Origin: Pseudomonas sp. BMS12
GTDB taxonomy: Bacteria > Pseudomonadota > Gammaproteobacteria > Pseudomonadales > Pseudomonadaceae
NCBI RefSeq assembly: GCF_001592875.1
Contig: NZ_LSOF01000004.1
Span: 1-64,000, forward strand
Length of the DNA: 64,000 bases
Direction: 5' to 3'
Within the stretch, counting starts at the first letter, position 1, and the number at the start of each line of letters is the position of its first letter. This document shows, piece after piece, positions 8,573 to 16,527 of the stretch. Under the pieces are notes generated by a model. That model was not told where the DNA came from, did no database searches, and saw only the letters and a list, made by a program, of their open reading frames with translations. The position numbers were made by a program, and so were the translations under genes.

Positions 8573-9226
8573 ATGGCACTTCGCATCAACGACAGCGTCC
8601 CCGACTTCAGCGCCGAAACCGATCAGGGCAGCCTGAATTTCCATGACTGGATCGGTGACAGCTGGGCAATCCTGTTCTCCCACCCCAAGGACTTCACCCC
8701 GGTGTGCACCACCGAGTTCGCCGCCGTCGCCCAACTGGCCGGCGAGTGGCGCAAGCGCAACACCAAGGTGATCGGTGTGTCGGTGGACGGCGTGGACGAG
8801 CACAAGAAGTGGAAGACCGATATCGAGCACTTCGGCGGCTGCGCAGCCGACTTCCCGATCATCGCCGACGACGGCCTGGCCGTCTCCAAGGCCTTCGACA
8901 TGCTGCCGGCCGAGGCCTACCTGCCCGATGGCCGTACCCCGGCGGACAGCGCCACCGTGCGCTCGGTGTTCATCATCGGGCCGGACAAGAAGCTCAAGCT
9001 GGCGATGACCTACCCGATGAGCGTGGGGCGCAATTTCGCCGAGGTGCTGCGCGCCTTGGATGCCCTGCAACTGACCTACAACGTGCCGCTGGCCACCCCG
9101 GCCAACTGGGCCGCCGGTCAGGATGTGATCGTTGCCCTGGCGCTGAACAACGAACAGGCCGAGCAAAAGTACGGCCCGCTCGACATCAAGCTGCCCTACC
9201 TGCGTACCGCCAAGGCGCCGGCCTGA
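8573..9226 (+). CDS. 1-Cys peroxiredoxin (Prx6/LsfA-like)
   Basis: A 217-residue thiol peroxidase that reduces hydrogen peroxide and organic hydroperoxides in the cytoplasm. The catalytic motif is HPKDFTPVCTTE with the peroxidatic Cys (about residue 44) and conserved Thr. The C-terminal extension with LKLAMTYPMSVGRNFAEVLRALDALQL is the Prx6 subfamily signature, as in Pseudomonas LsfA. The ATG at 8573 has GGAG 9 nt upstream; an in-frame ATG at 8558 is less well placed. Its regulator is not evident locally. Confidence 0.92.
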   Translation: MALRINDSVPDFSAETDQGSLNFHDWIGDSWAILFSHPKDFTPVCTTEFAAVAQLAGEWRKRNTKVIGVSVDGVDEHKKWKTDIEHFGGCAADFPIIADDGLAVSKAFDMLPAEAYLPDGRTPADSATVRSVFIIGPDKKLKLAMTYPMSVGRNFAEVLRALDALQLTYNVPLATPANWAAGQDVIVALALNNEQAEQKYGPLDIKLPYLRTAKAPA

Positions 9227-9238
9227 CGCGAGCGCACC

Positions 9239-10087
9239 TCAGGGCGCGCCGAACAGCGCGGTCCAGTAGATACCCGCGTTGCTCTTGGGGTCGACCGCAT
9301 AGGCTGCGCCCAGCTCGCTGAACTGCGGGTTCATCAGGTTGGCGCAATGGCCGGGGCTGGCCAGCCAGCCGAGCACCACCTTGTCCACCTCGTCCAGCCC
9401 GGCGGCGATGTTCTCGCCAATGCGCTGGCCGCTGTAGCCGGCCAGCTCGGCGCGGTCGCCCGGGGTGCGGCCGTCCGGGTCGCGGTGGTCGAAGAAGTTG
9501 CCGTTGGCCATGGCCCGGCTGTGGCTTTCCGCAGTGCTGGCCAGGGTGGTATTCCAGCTCAGCGGCGTGGCGGCGGCGAAATCCCTGTCACCACATTGAC
9601 GTGCCTGGCCACGGGCGCGATTGATACGCTCCAGCAGCTTCTGCCCTTCGGCCTGCCAGTCACCCAGGCGCCCACCGAGCAGCGGCCGCGCCAGCACGAT
9701 GCGCCAGTCGCGCTCGGCGCGGCTCACACCGATATCGACATACTGCGGGTCCAGCACCACCTGACAGAAGCTCTCCTGCAGCGCCTGCATGGCCGCGCCC
9801 GCATCGCGCGGACCGGACAGACTGATGGCCTGCACATTGACCATGGGGTAGCCGGCCCGGGCCAGGGCGTCCTGCAGATTGGCGCTGCCGTTGGCCGGCA
9901 GGATCAGGCGCGCATCGACCGCCAGCGGCGGCAATTCCGGCGAGGCCTGCTCGCCACAGCGCTGCACCTGGCTGCGGTAGGCATTGATCGCCTCGATCAA
10001 CTGGGCCTCGTCGGCGGCCTGCACCGCCGTGGTGAGCAGCCCGAGCACCAGGCTGACGAGACACGCAACGGATGACTTCAAACGCAT
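9239..10087 (-). CDS. CAP-domain (SCP/PR-1) secreted protein
   Basis: A 282-residue exported protein. A signal peptide (MRLKSSVACLVSLVLGLLTTAVQA) is followed by an N-terminal region of about 130 residues with two cysteines, then a C-terminal CAP domain: WNTTLASTAESHSRAMANGNFFDH, GENIAAG and SPGHCANLMNP, with the usual His/Glu/His pocket. CAP proteins are extracellular or periplasmic and their bacterial role is mostly unknown. It is convergent with the peroxiredoxin gene. Confidence 0.85.
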   Translation of the reverse strand: MRLKSSVACLVSLVLGLLTTAVQAADEAQLIEAINAYRSQVQRCGEQASPELPPLAVDARLILPANGSANLQDALARAGYPMVNVQAISLSGPRDAGAAMQALQESFCQVVLDPQYVDIGVSRAERDWRIVLARPLLGGRLGDWQAEGQKLLERINRARGQARQCGDRDFAAATPLSWNTTLASTAESHSRAMANGNFFDHRDPDGRTPGDRAELAGYSGQRIGENIAAGLDEVDKVVLGWLASPGHCANLMNPQFSELGAAYAVDPKSNAGIYWTALFGAP

Positions 10088-10208
10088 GTAGATCTCCCTT
10101 GATCGGCTGGCACTCATGATGCGCGATTGTGCCGCCGAGATGAAATGCCAGCTTGCCCGGGGCCAGCTGCGCGGCTAGGGTCATGACCCCACGCAAAGGA
10201 ATGCCGCC

Positions 10209-11102
10209 ATGCAAGACTCCTTCGACCTCAACCGCGCCAACTGGGACGACCGCGCCGAACTGCACGCCGCCTCGCCGGAGTACGAGGCCGAACGCTTCGT
10301 CGCTGACCCCGACCACCTCTCCGCAGTGGTGCGCTTCGACCGGCCCCGCCTCACTGACATCAGCGGGCTGCGTGCGGTTCACCTGCAATGCCATATAGGC
10401 ACCGACACCCTGTCCCTGGCCCGCCTGGGCGCGCAGGTGACCGGACTGGATTTCTCCACGGCTTCGCTGAAGCAGGCACGCCGGCTGGCGGCGCGCTGCA
10501 ACAGCGCCATCGACTATGTCGAGGCCTCGGTCTATGACGCCGCGCAGGTGCTGCAGCCGGCGAGTTTCGACCTGGTCTACACCGGCATCGGTGCGCTGAA
10601 CTGGCTGCCGCGCATCGACGACTGGGCGCGCAACGTCGCCACCCTGCTCAAACCGGGCGGGCGCCTGTTCCTGCGCGAAGGGCATCCGCTGATGTTCAGC
10701 CTGGACGAGGAGCGGCAGGACGAGCTGGTGATCCGCCATCCCTACTTCGAGCACGCCGAACCCATGGTCTGGGACGATGACGCAACCTATATGCGGACCG
10801 AGCGACCGCTGACGGCCACGGTGACCCACGAGTGGAACCACGGCCTGGGCGAGGTTGTATCCGCCCTGCTGCGCTACGGGCTGGAGATCACCGGACTGGA
10901 GGAACACGACAGCCTGCCCTGGGAAGCCCTGCCAGGGCAGATGGAGATGGGCGCCGACGAGGAATGGCGCCTGCGCCACGACCGCCCGCGCGTGCCGCTG
11001 AGCTATACGCTACAGGCGATCAGAACCTGTTTCCGGTCTTCTGAATTAGAGCCAGACAAGGCAAAAACGGACGAAGAAGCGCAGTTTACGAGAGGTAAAT
11101 GA
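10209..11102 (+). CDS. Class I SAM-dependent methyltransferase with repeat-derived C-terminus
   Basis: A 297-residue methyltransferase. Motif I is VHLQCHIGTDTLSLARLG (about residues 57-74), with GLDFS ending strand 2 and LVYTGIGALNWLP in motif IV. The domain fold ends near SYTLQAIR, about residue 270. The last ~27 residues are translated from a 142-bp intergenic repeat that begins at 11022, because no stop occurs before it. An Ala/Cys-poor charged tail of this type is not expected for the family. Substrate unknown. Confidence 0.82.
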   Translation: MQDSFDLNRANWDDRAELHAASPEYEAERFVADPDHLSAVVRFDRPRLTDISGLRAVHLQCHIGTDTLSLARLGAQVTGLDFSTASLKQARRLAARCNSAIDYVEASVYDAAQVLQPASFDLVYTGIGALNWLPRIDDWARNVATLLKPGGRLFLREGHPLMFSLDEERQDELVIRHPYFEHAEPMVWDDDATYMRTERPLTATVTHEWNHGLGEVVSALLRYGLEITGLEEHDSLPWEALPGQMEMGADEEWRLRHDRPRVPLSYTLQAIRTCFRSSELEPDKAKTDEEAQFTRGK

Positions 11103-11163
11103 GCATTCTGAGACCGCTTTTAACGCAGTCTGGCCGACAGTCAGGAGATCGTAAGCAGGTTCT
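11022..11163 (+). repeat. 142-bp palindrome-ended element, copy A
   Basis: It begins AGAACCTG and ends CAGGTTCT as inverted ends. It shares with the reverse complements of 22345-22486 and 63374-63514 a common order of words: CTAGAGCCA-like, AAGGCAAAA, GCGCAGTTTACG, GTAAATGAGCA, CTTTTAACGCAG and TGGCCGAC. The left part codes for the end of the methyltransferase, and the last base is the first of the stop codon of the minus-strand gene. Confidence 0.8.
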
Positions 11164-11621
11164 CAGACGTAGACGCTGATACCGCCCTTCTCCTGCAGCC
11201 AGTCGCGGTAGGTGGCCAGCGAGTCGGTCTGCTGGCCGTCGTTGAAACCGACGAAGCTGCCGCTGTCACCCAGGCCGGCGTCGATCAGCTTGTCGACCTG
11301 CACCAGCAGCTTGGCCGCGTCGTCGCGGTCCATGACCGAAACATCGGGCAGCTGGATCTGCGTGCCACTGCTGCCCTGGCCACTGCTCTGGCCGACGCGA
11401 TCACTGGCCAATGCCGACGTGGAAGACGACTGGTTGCTGCTGTTAAGCGCACGCAGCAGGCCACCCTCGCTGCGCGCCACCATCTGCGAAGCCAGGCGGC
11501 GCAGCTCGGCGATGGGGTCACTGTTGGTGTTTTCCTCGGCACTGCTCGAACTGCTGGCAGCTGACTTGCTGACGCTGGCCAGGTAAGTGGCCAGTGGCGA
11601 AGTGCTGTTGATGGTGGTCAT
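11163..11621 (-). CDS. Hypothetical protein with Ser-rich N-terminus
   Basis: A 152-residue soluble protein, unrecognised. The N-terminus is polar and Ser-rich (SVSKSAASSSSSAEEN), without a signal peptide. The middle is low complexity. The C-terminal half (VSVMDRDDAAKLLVQVDKLIDAGLG, then a Ser/Phe segment, then SLATYRDWLQEKGGISVYV) looks folded and helical. The start at 11621 has CAGGGA upstream. Proteins of this layout recur beside motility and surface genes in pseudomonads, but no such context is present here. Its stop codon abuts a repeat element. Confidence 0.6.
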   Translation of the reverse strand: MTTINSTSPLATYLASVSKSAASSSSSAEENTNSDPIAELRRLASQMVARSEGGLLRALNSSNQSSSTSALASDRVGQSSGQGSSGTQIQLPDVSVMDRDDAAKLLVQVDKLIDAGLGDSGSFVGFNDGQQTDSLATYRDWLQEKGGISVYV

Positions 11622-11766
11622 GACCAATCCCTGCAAATGTTCTTCGCCGCCTATCAAGCAGGATGCGCGCCATAACCCTGCAGGGCGCATGGCAACTGGC
11701 TTTCAGACATTTACCCTGAGCCCCGGACGGCACTGCCTTGCCGCAGCCGGGACAAGCCTTGCCGCC

Positions 11767-12951
11767 TCATCCCGGGTGACCGTCCACCCGCGCCGCCCAC
11801 AACATCGGCGCGTAATGGCGCAGGAACAGGGCGAAGGCCAGGCACCAACCCAATGCCGCCAGCCACAGCCCGTATGAGGTGAAGCCGGCCAGCAGCACCC
11901 GGCAGCCTGTCGCCAGGTGCAGCAGGACGAAGGCCCAGGTCATGGCCGCTGGCGGGGTCAGCGCACGGCCGGTGTGGCCCAGGCTGACGCGCGCCAGCAT
12001 GGCCAGAATCAGCCCGCCCATGGCGCCCACGGCCAGGGCATGACTGGCCAGGCTCTGTTGCTGCAGCCAGCCGAGGTGCCAGAGCGCCATGCCGAGGGCA
12101 GCCAGCGCCATCCAGGCGTAGGCCAGGTGCAGCGACCAGAGCAGCGGCACGCGCCAGATGCCGGGCCGATACCAGTGCCACAGGCGCAGGCCGTGTAATC
12201 CGGCGACCAGCAGGAACAGCGGCGTCAGCATCACATGCGGCTGCAGGGAGAAACCCGCGGCCGTGAGCCCGGCGATGGCCAGCGAACCGCCGAGCAGGCT
12301 CCACATCAGCCAGGGGCGCGCCGGCGCCTGGCTGCTCAGCCCCAGGCCGCGTTGGGTGAAGAAGGGAATCACCCGCCCGCCGATCATGCCCATCAGCGCC
12401 GCCACCAGCCACAGCGTGGCCAGCACGCCACGCCGCTGCAGCGCGTCGTCGCCATGCAGCAGGCCCAGCAGGGTGAGGGCCTGGCAGGCGGCGAGCAGAC
12501 CGAGCAGCAGCACGATGGGTGCGTTGTGGCGTTGCCTGGCCCGGTAGATCAGCCGCGCGAAGGCCAGCAGCAGCACCAGTACGAACGCCAGCTCAATCGC
12601 TACCAGGGCCACTGCCGGCAGCGGCGGGAACCAGGCCAGGCGCCCCACGATCCAGAGCAGGAACAATGCCAGCAGCGGACGACCGGCGAGGCTGGGCAGG
12701 CCGGTCCAGGTCTGCACGGCGGTGAGCAGGAAACCGGCGATGATCGCCAGCCCAAAACCGAACAGCATCTCGTGACGGTGCCAGGCCAGCAGGCCGCCGA
12801 GGGGCTGCACGCCAACATGGCCAGCCAGGGCCATGGCCCAGAGTGCGATGGCCAGCAGGGCGAACAGGGCGCCGCCCAGGAAGAACGGCCGAAAAGCCAG
12901 GCGCCAGAGCGGCGCTATGGCCAGGGCAGCCTTGCGATCAAGCATCTGCAC
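11767..12951 (-). CDS. nnrS: NnrS-family haem/copper membrane protein
   Basis: A 394-residue polytopic inner-membrane protein with about 12 hydrophobic segments. The N-terminal RLAFRPFFLGGALFALLAI, the WHRHEMLFGFGLAIIAGFLLTAVQTWTG segment (histidines for metal binding) and the central GGRVIPFFTQRG are hallmarks of NnrS, a family linked to nitric oxide and nitrosative stress. The GTG at 12951 has AGGAG 7 nt upstream and overlaps the end of the preceding gene; an ATG two codons later is possible. It is co-transcribed with the PpyR-like gene. Confidence 0.85.
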   Translation of the reverse strand: MQMLDRKAALAIAPLWRLAFRPFFLGGALFALLAIALWAMALAGHVGVQPLGGLLAWHRHEMLFGFGLAIIAGFLLTAVQTWTGLPSLAGRPLLALFLLWIVGRLAWFPPLPAVALVAIELAFVLVLLLAFARLIYRARQRHNAPIVLLLGLLAACQALTLLGLLHGDDALQRRGVLATLWLVAALMGMIGGRVIPFFTQRGLGLSSQAPARPWLMWSLLGGSLAIAGLTAAGFSLQPHVMLTPLFLLVAGLHGLRLWHWYRPGIWRVPLLWSLHLAYAWMALAALGMALWHLGWLQQQSLASHALAVGAMGGLILAMLARVSLGHTGRALTPPAAMTWAFVLLHLATGCRVLLAGFTSYGLWLAALGWCLAFALFLRHYAPMLWAARVDGHPG

Positions 12952-13195
12952 GGCACGGCTCCTGGTCGGCCTTGCGCAGGTAGTGCTGGGCGATCAGGCG
13001 CATCACGTAGCCGATTTTCAGCAGGGTCGGGCCGATCACCACGCCGGAGTGGGCGATCACCAGCGCCGCGATGCTGAGCTGCCCCTCCAGGCCGTAGCCG
13101 GCACCTATGCCGGCCAGCAGCATCAGCAGGCCGACAATCAGCATCTGACCGGACACACGCAGAAGGTTCTTCGGGCAACTCAGAAACTCGATCAT
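12938..13195 (-). CDS. PpyR-like small transmembrane protein
   Basis: An 85-residue membrane protein with two hydrophobic stretches (QMLIVGLLMLLAGIGAGYGL and LSIAALVIAHSGVVIGPTLLKIGYVMRL). It resembles the small transmembrane protein called PpyR in P. aeruginosa, which lies next to an NnrS-type gene and affects psl and pyoverdine operons. The neighbour here is also NnrS-like and overlaps it by about 14 nt, supporting the call. The flavohaemoglobin found beside it in P. aeruginosa is absent from this window. Identity was judged by size, topology and context, so it is tentative. Confidence 0.6.
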   Translation of the reverse strand: MIEFLSCPKNLLRVSGQMLIVGLLMLLAGIGAGYGLEGQLSIAALVIAHSGVVIGPTLLKIGYVMRLIAQHYLRKADQEPCRADA

Positions 13196-13303
13196 GGTGG
13201 CGCCTCCCTTGAAGTCGGGGGCCTTACGCCCCTGCCACCTTGCTTCAATCAGAAAGCGTGCCACTTATTTTTTACTTAAATAACAAATACTTAATAACAG
13301 ATA

Positions 13304-13340
13304 GTCGTAATGACTCACCACACAAAAGAGTCATTACGAC
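13304..13340. promoter_or_regulatory. Perfect 13-bp inverted repeat in AT-rich spacer
   Basis: GTCGTAATGACTC at 13304-13316 is repeated inverted at 13328-13340 with an 11-nt loop. No T-run follows on either strand, so it is not a classical terminator. It lies between the end of the monooxygenase gene and the start of the PpyR-like/NnrS operon (13196-13368), in a stretch far richer in A and T than its surroundings, and could be an operator or stable RNA stem. Confidence 0.55.
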
Positions 13341-13368
13341 AACATAAAGTCAGAACAACAACACAGCA

Positions 13369-13692
13369 TCACGGTGTGATGGCAGGCTTGCTGGCCGGGC
13401 TGAGCATTTCGATCTCGCGGATCTCGAAATCGCGCTGCAGGTATTCCATGCGTCGTTCGTGGAATTCGCGCATGTGCGGCAACGCGCTGTGCAATGCCAG
13501 GTGCTCCCGCGACCGCCAGACCTCGAAGAAGATGAACAGGCACGGGTCATGGGCGTCGCGCAGCATGTGGTACTCGATGCAGCCAGCCTCGGCGCGGCTC
13601 GGCTCGACATAGGCGCTGAACAGCGCCGCGAAGGCCTCGGCCATCTCCGGGCGGGCGTGGGCATGCAGGATGAATCCGTAGGGCGTGGTCAT
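13369..13692 (-). CDS. Antibiotic biosynthesis monooxygenase (ABM) domain protein
   Basis: A 107-residue dimeric alpha+beta barrel protein of the ABM/YgiN family. The core is seen as GFILHAHARPEMAEAFAALF, then AGCIEYHMLRDAHDPCLFIFFEVWRSREHLALHSALPHMREF. Such enzymes oxidise quinols or act as small cofactorless monooxygenases. It begins at the ATG of MTTPYG. It is divergent from an MdaB-like quinone reductase (13844), so a shared quinone-related role is plausible. Confidence 0.82.
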   Translation of the reverse strand: MTTPYGFILHAHARPEMAEAFAALFSAYVEPSRAEAGCIEYHMLRDAHDPCLFIFFEVWRSREHLALHSALPHMREFHERRMEYLQRDFEIREIEMLSPASKPAITP

Positions 13693-13843
13693 GGCTGACT
13701 CCTGGCAGGTTTTTATCAACCCTAACGCAAGTACCAATCATCAACTCATGCATTTGCAGCAAATATCATTTGCTCGGCACAGGGTTTTTCCCCAACCCCA
13801 GGGTCATTAGCCTGCCGTCCATTCATTGATGGAGGCTCACGCC

Positions 13844-14434
13844 ATGCAAAAGATCCTGCTCCTCAACGGTGGCAAGCAGTTCGCCCACTCCGACGGCCGC
13901 TACAACGCCACCCTGCACGAAGCCGCCCTCGCCCACCTCGACCATGCCGGCTTCGAGCTCAAGGAAACCTTCATCGACGGCGGCTACGACATCGACGAGG
14001 AAGTGCAGAAATTCCTTTGGGCCGACGTGATCATCTATCAGATGCCCGGCTGGTGGATGGGTGCGCCCTGGACCGTGAAGAAGTACCTCGACGAGGTATT
14101 CACCGCCGGCCACGGCAGCCTCTACGCCAACGACGGCCGCACTCGCTCCGACGCCTCGCAGAAATACGGCAGCGGCGGCCTGATCCAGGGCAAGCAGTAC
14201 ATGCTCTCGCTGACCTGGAACGCCCCGCAGCAGGCCTTCGACGACCCGAGCGACTTCTTCGAGGCCAAGGGCGTGGACGCGGTCTACTTCCCCTTCCACA
14301 AGGCCAACCAGTTCCTCGGCATGACCCCGCTGCCGACCTTCCTCTGCGTGGACGTGATGAAGCGTCCGAACATCGAGGCCGATGTACTGCGTTACCAGCA
14401 GCACCTGAGCGCGATGCTGCCCGCCCAGGCATAG
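13844..14434 (+). CDS. mdaB: MdaB-like NAD(P)H:quinone oxidoreductase
   Basis: A 196-residue flavodoxin-fold flavoprotein. The N-terminal MQKILLLNGGKQFAHSDGRYN and the segment YQMPGWWMGAPWTVKKYLDEVF match the MdaB (modulator of drug activity B) family, FAD-dependent quinone reductases that limit oxidative damage. GGAGG lies 8 nt before the chosen ATG; two in-frame starts upstream lack this. It is divergent from the ABM-domain gene. Confidence 0.82.
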   Translation: MQKILLLNGGKQFAHSDGRYNATLHEAALAHLDHAGFELKETFIDGGYDIDEEVQKFLWADVIIYQMPGWWMGAPWTVKKYLDEVFTAGHGSLYANDGRTRSDASQKYGSGGLIQGKQYMLSLTWNAPQQAFDDPSDFFEAKGVDAVYFPFHKANQFLGMTPLPTFLCVDVMKRPNIEADVLRYQQHLSAMLPAQA

Positions 14435-14530
14435 CGCACCGGGTGCTTGCCCGTGATCGTTGAACTGCCGGACGGCACGCTCTAGATTGAGCCTCTGCCG
14501 CCCGGCAGCTGCAATGGATTGAAGTACGAC

Positions 14531-15085
14531 ATGGACACCGCACTGCCCACTTTCAGCACCACACCCCTGCTCCTGCGCCCGCTGGAGCTGGCCGACGCGC
14601 CGGCCATCCAGCGCGTATTCGCCCAGTGGGAAATCGTCAGATACCTGACCAGCCAGATTCCCTGGCCCTACCCCGCCGATGGCGCGCTGACCTTCCTCCG
14701 CGACTTCGCACTTCCCGCGATGGCACGCGGCACCGAGTGGCACTGGACGATTCGCCCGCGCGGCGAGCCGGAATGTCTGATCGGCATGCTCAGCCTGCGC
14801 GAGGAAGCAGGCAACAACCGCGGTTTCTGGCTGGCTCCACAATGGCAGGGCCAAGGCCTGATGCAGGAAGCCTGCACGGTGGCGACCGACTACTGGTTCG
14901 AAACCCTGGACAAGCCATTGCTGCAGGCGCCGAAAGCACTGCCCAACATCGTCTCGCGGCGCATCTCCGAACGCAGCGGCATGCGCCTGGTGGCGACCCG
15001 CGAAAGCGACTATGTGGCCGGCCGACTGCTCAGCCAGATCTGGGAAATCACCCGGGAAGAATGGCGCGAGCAGCGCAGGTTGTAG
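14531..15085 (+). CDS. RimJ/RimL-type GNAT acetyltransferase
   Basis: A 184-residue GNAT protein of the RimL-like group. Diagnostic parts are TTPLLLRPLELADAPAIQRVFAQWEIVRYL at the start, a mid-protein IGMLSLREEAGNNRGFWLAPQWQGQGLMQEA (motif A, Q-G-Q-G-L-M) and a C-terminal SERSGMRLVATRESDYV. Such enzymes acetylate protein N-termini or small amines. The acceptor is unknown. The ATG at 14531 is preferred to the TTG four codons upstream. Confidence 0.8.
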   Translation: MDTALPTFSTTPLLLRPLELADAPAIQRVFAQWEIVRYLTSQIPWPYPADGALTFLRDFALPAMARGTEWHWTIRPRGEPECLIGMLSLREEAGNNRGFWLAPQWQGQGLMQEACTVATDYWFETLDKPLLQAPKALPNIVSRRISERSGMRLVATRESDYVAGRLLSQIWEITREEWREQRRL

Positions 15086-15149
15086 GCGATGGATGCGCCA
15101 AGCCCGCCCCTGCGCTAGGCTCTGCACCTTTCTTAAAGGAGATACACCC

Positions 15150-15431
15150 ATGCCCCGCGCTACTGCCCGTCACATCCTGGTTGCCAGCGAAGCCAAGTGC
15201 AACGAACTGAAAACCGCCATCGAAGGCGGCGCCGACTTCGCCCAGATCGCCAAGGAAAACTCCACCTGCCCGTCCAGCCGCCAGGGCGGCGACCTCGGTT
15301 CCTTCGGCCCGGGCCAGATGGTTCGTGAGTTCGACCAGGTGGTGTTCAGCGCCCCGGTCGGCGTGGTCCAGGGCCCGGTGAAAACCCAGTTCGGCTACCA
15401 CCTGCTGGAAGTTACCTCGCGCCAAGACTAA
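15150..15431 (+). CDS. ppiC: Parvulin-type peptidyl-prolyl isomerase
   Basis: A 93-residue single-domain parvulin, the size of E. coli PpiC. The catalytic fold shows RATARHILVASEAKCNEL, a central FAQIAKENSTCPSSRQGGDLGSFGPGQMVREFDQVVF and the terminal VKTQFGYHLLEVTSR. It isomerises X-Pro bonds in the cytoplasm. AAAGGAG lies before the start. A strong bidirectional terminator follows at 15448-15482. Confidence 0.93.
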   Translation: MPRATARHILVASEAKCNELKTAIEGGADFAQIAKENSTCPSSRQGGDLGSFGPGQMVREFDQVVFSAPVGVVQGPVKTQFGYHLLEVTSRQD

Positions 15432-15447
15432 GTGCGGAGGCAACAAA

Positions 15448-15482
15448 AAGCCGCCGGCAGTCGAGCTGCCGGCGGCTTTTTT
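15448..15482. terminator. Bidirectional rho-independent terminator
   Basis: A 13-bp stem (AAGCCGCCGGCAG / CTGCCGGCGGCTT) with a 5-nt loop, flanked by A-run and T-run, so it can serve both ppiC and the convergent HPF-like gene. Confidence 0.9.
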
Positions 15483-15495
15483 GTGGCTGGAGGAA

Positions 15496-15912
15496 TCAGG
15501 CGCTGCGTTGCAGCTGCCGGGTCATGAAGTCTTCTTCCAGCAGCTGATCCTGTTCGCCGCTGGTATCGAGTTCGACGTTGTCGCGATGGCTCGGCCCGCG
15601 CCGCTGGCGCAGCTTGCCGAGTTGGTGTTCGAGGGCGTGGTTGAGTTTTTCCATGGCGCCATCGAGGGCGAACTCCAGGGATTCGGCATGGTGAGTCACC
15701 GAGATCGGCTGCAGGCCCTTGGGCCGCGCCTCGATCTGGCAGCGCTTGTCGTGGCTGCCGGCCTTATGGCCATTCTCGTCGTTCAGGTGGACCACGACGC
15801 GGGTCAGTTCCTCTTCGAAACGTTGCAGTTGGCTGGTGATACTGGCGCTGACCCAGCTAACGAGACGGGCGCTGCCTTCAATGTGGTTATCGCTATGAAC
15901 CTGGATTTGCAT
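15496..15912 (-). CDS. HPF/RaiA-family ribosome-associated protein
   Basis: A 138-residue protein of the hibernation-promoting/RaiA fold: MQIQVHSDNHIEGSARLVSWV and LTRVVVHLNDENGHKAGSHDKRCQIEARPKGLQPISV, then an AMEKLNHALEHQLGKLRQRRG helix. Such proteins bind the 30S subunit at the decoding region during stress. The usual stand-alone Pseudomonas HPF lies in the rpoN operon, so this is an additional paralogue. The ATG at 15912 gives a standard N-terminus; the C-terminal 30 residues are an acidic tail. Confidence 0.8.
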   Translation of the reverse strand: MQIQVHSDNHIEGSARLVSWVSASITSQLQRFEEELTRVVVHLNDENGHKAGSHDKRCQIEARPKGLQPISVTHHAESLEFALDGAMEKLNHALEHQLGKLRQRRGPSHRDNVELDTSGEQDQLLEEDFMTRQLQRSA

Positions 15913-16144
15913 AAAGCCTTCCTTATTCAAACGTTCAGCCATATGTCGCTCTGCAGCGACGACCTCAGCCTACGCCTTCCAACGCCGAAATGGATAGAGC
16001 GAATAATCGAGAAATACTCTTTGCTGAGCTGGATCAAGGTTTCACCCGCCCGCTCAGGCGTTTCGAAAAAGACCACACGGTCGACAGCAACCGCTCTATC
16101 TGGCATCTTTCGGCCATCAGGAGTAATCAACGCAAGGAGCGCAG

Positions 16145-16468
16145 ATGAAAGGATTGTCCGCCGGCCTGCTACTGGCCGGCACCCTGTTAGGCGGCTGTGA
16201 GCGGCCAGGCGAGCAGTACCTCGGCAAGTGGCAGGACACCCGCTCCACCAGCACCACCCTGGACATCGTGCGTAACGAAGACCAGTTCATGATCAGCGAA
16301 ACCCGCCCCGCCATGAGCACCGATCAGCCCGATACCAGACAGATTCCTGCCCTGTACAGCGGCGACGCGCTGCAGTTGCGCAACGGCCAGAGCCCATCGC
16401 GGCTGAGCATCGACCCGGCCAGCGGCCACCTGAGCAATGGCCAGCGCGAATTCCGGCGCCTGAACTGA
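16145..16468 (+). CDS. Small putative lipoprotein
   Basis: A 107-residue exported protein with signal peptide and lipobox LGGC (Cys about residue 18). The mature part is a short beta-rich region starting GEQYLGKWQDTRSTSTTLDIVRNEDQF, with the look of a small lipocalin-like or META-like lipoprotein, and a C-terminal SNGQREFRRL. AAGGAG is correctly spaced before the start. The 230-bp gap upstream shows no other gene. The function is unknown. Confidence 0.68.
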   Translation: MKGLSAGLLLAGTLLGGCERPGEQYLGKWQDTRSTSTTLDIVRNEDQFMISETRPAMSTDQPDTRQIPALYSGDALQLRNGQSPSRLSIDPASGHLSNGQREFRRLN

Positions 16469-16527
16469 AGCCGCCCGCCCCATGGTCTAAGCTCCCGCTT
16501 CCATATCGGAAAACTGGAGGGAACCCC

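Noticed and set aside
15927..16130. A 67-residue minus-strand frame upstream of the HPF-like gene
   Set aside because: No ribosome site and no domain; it lies in the promoter region of the HPF-like gene.
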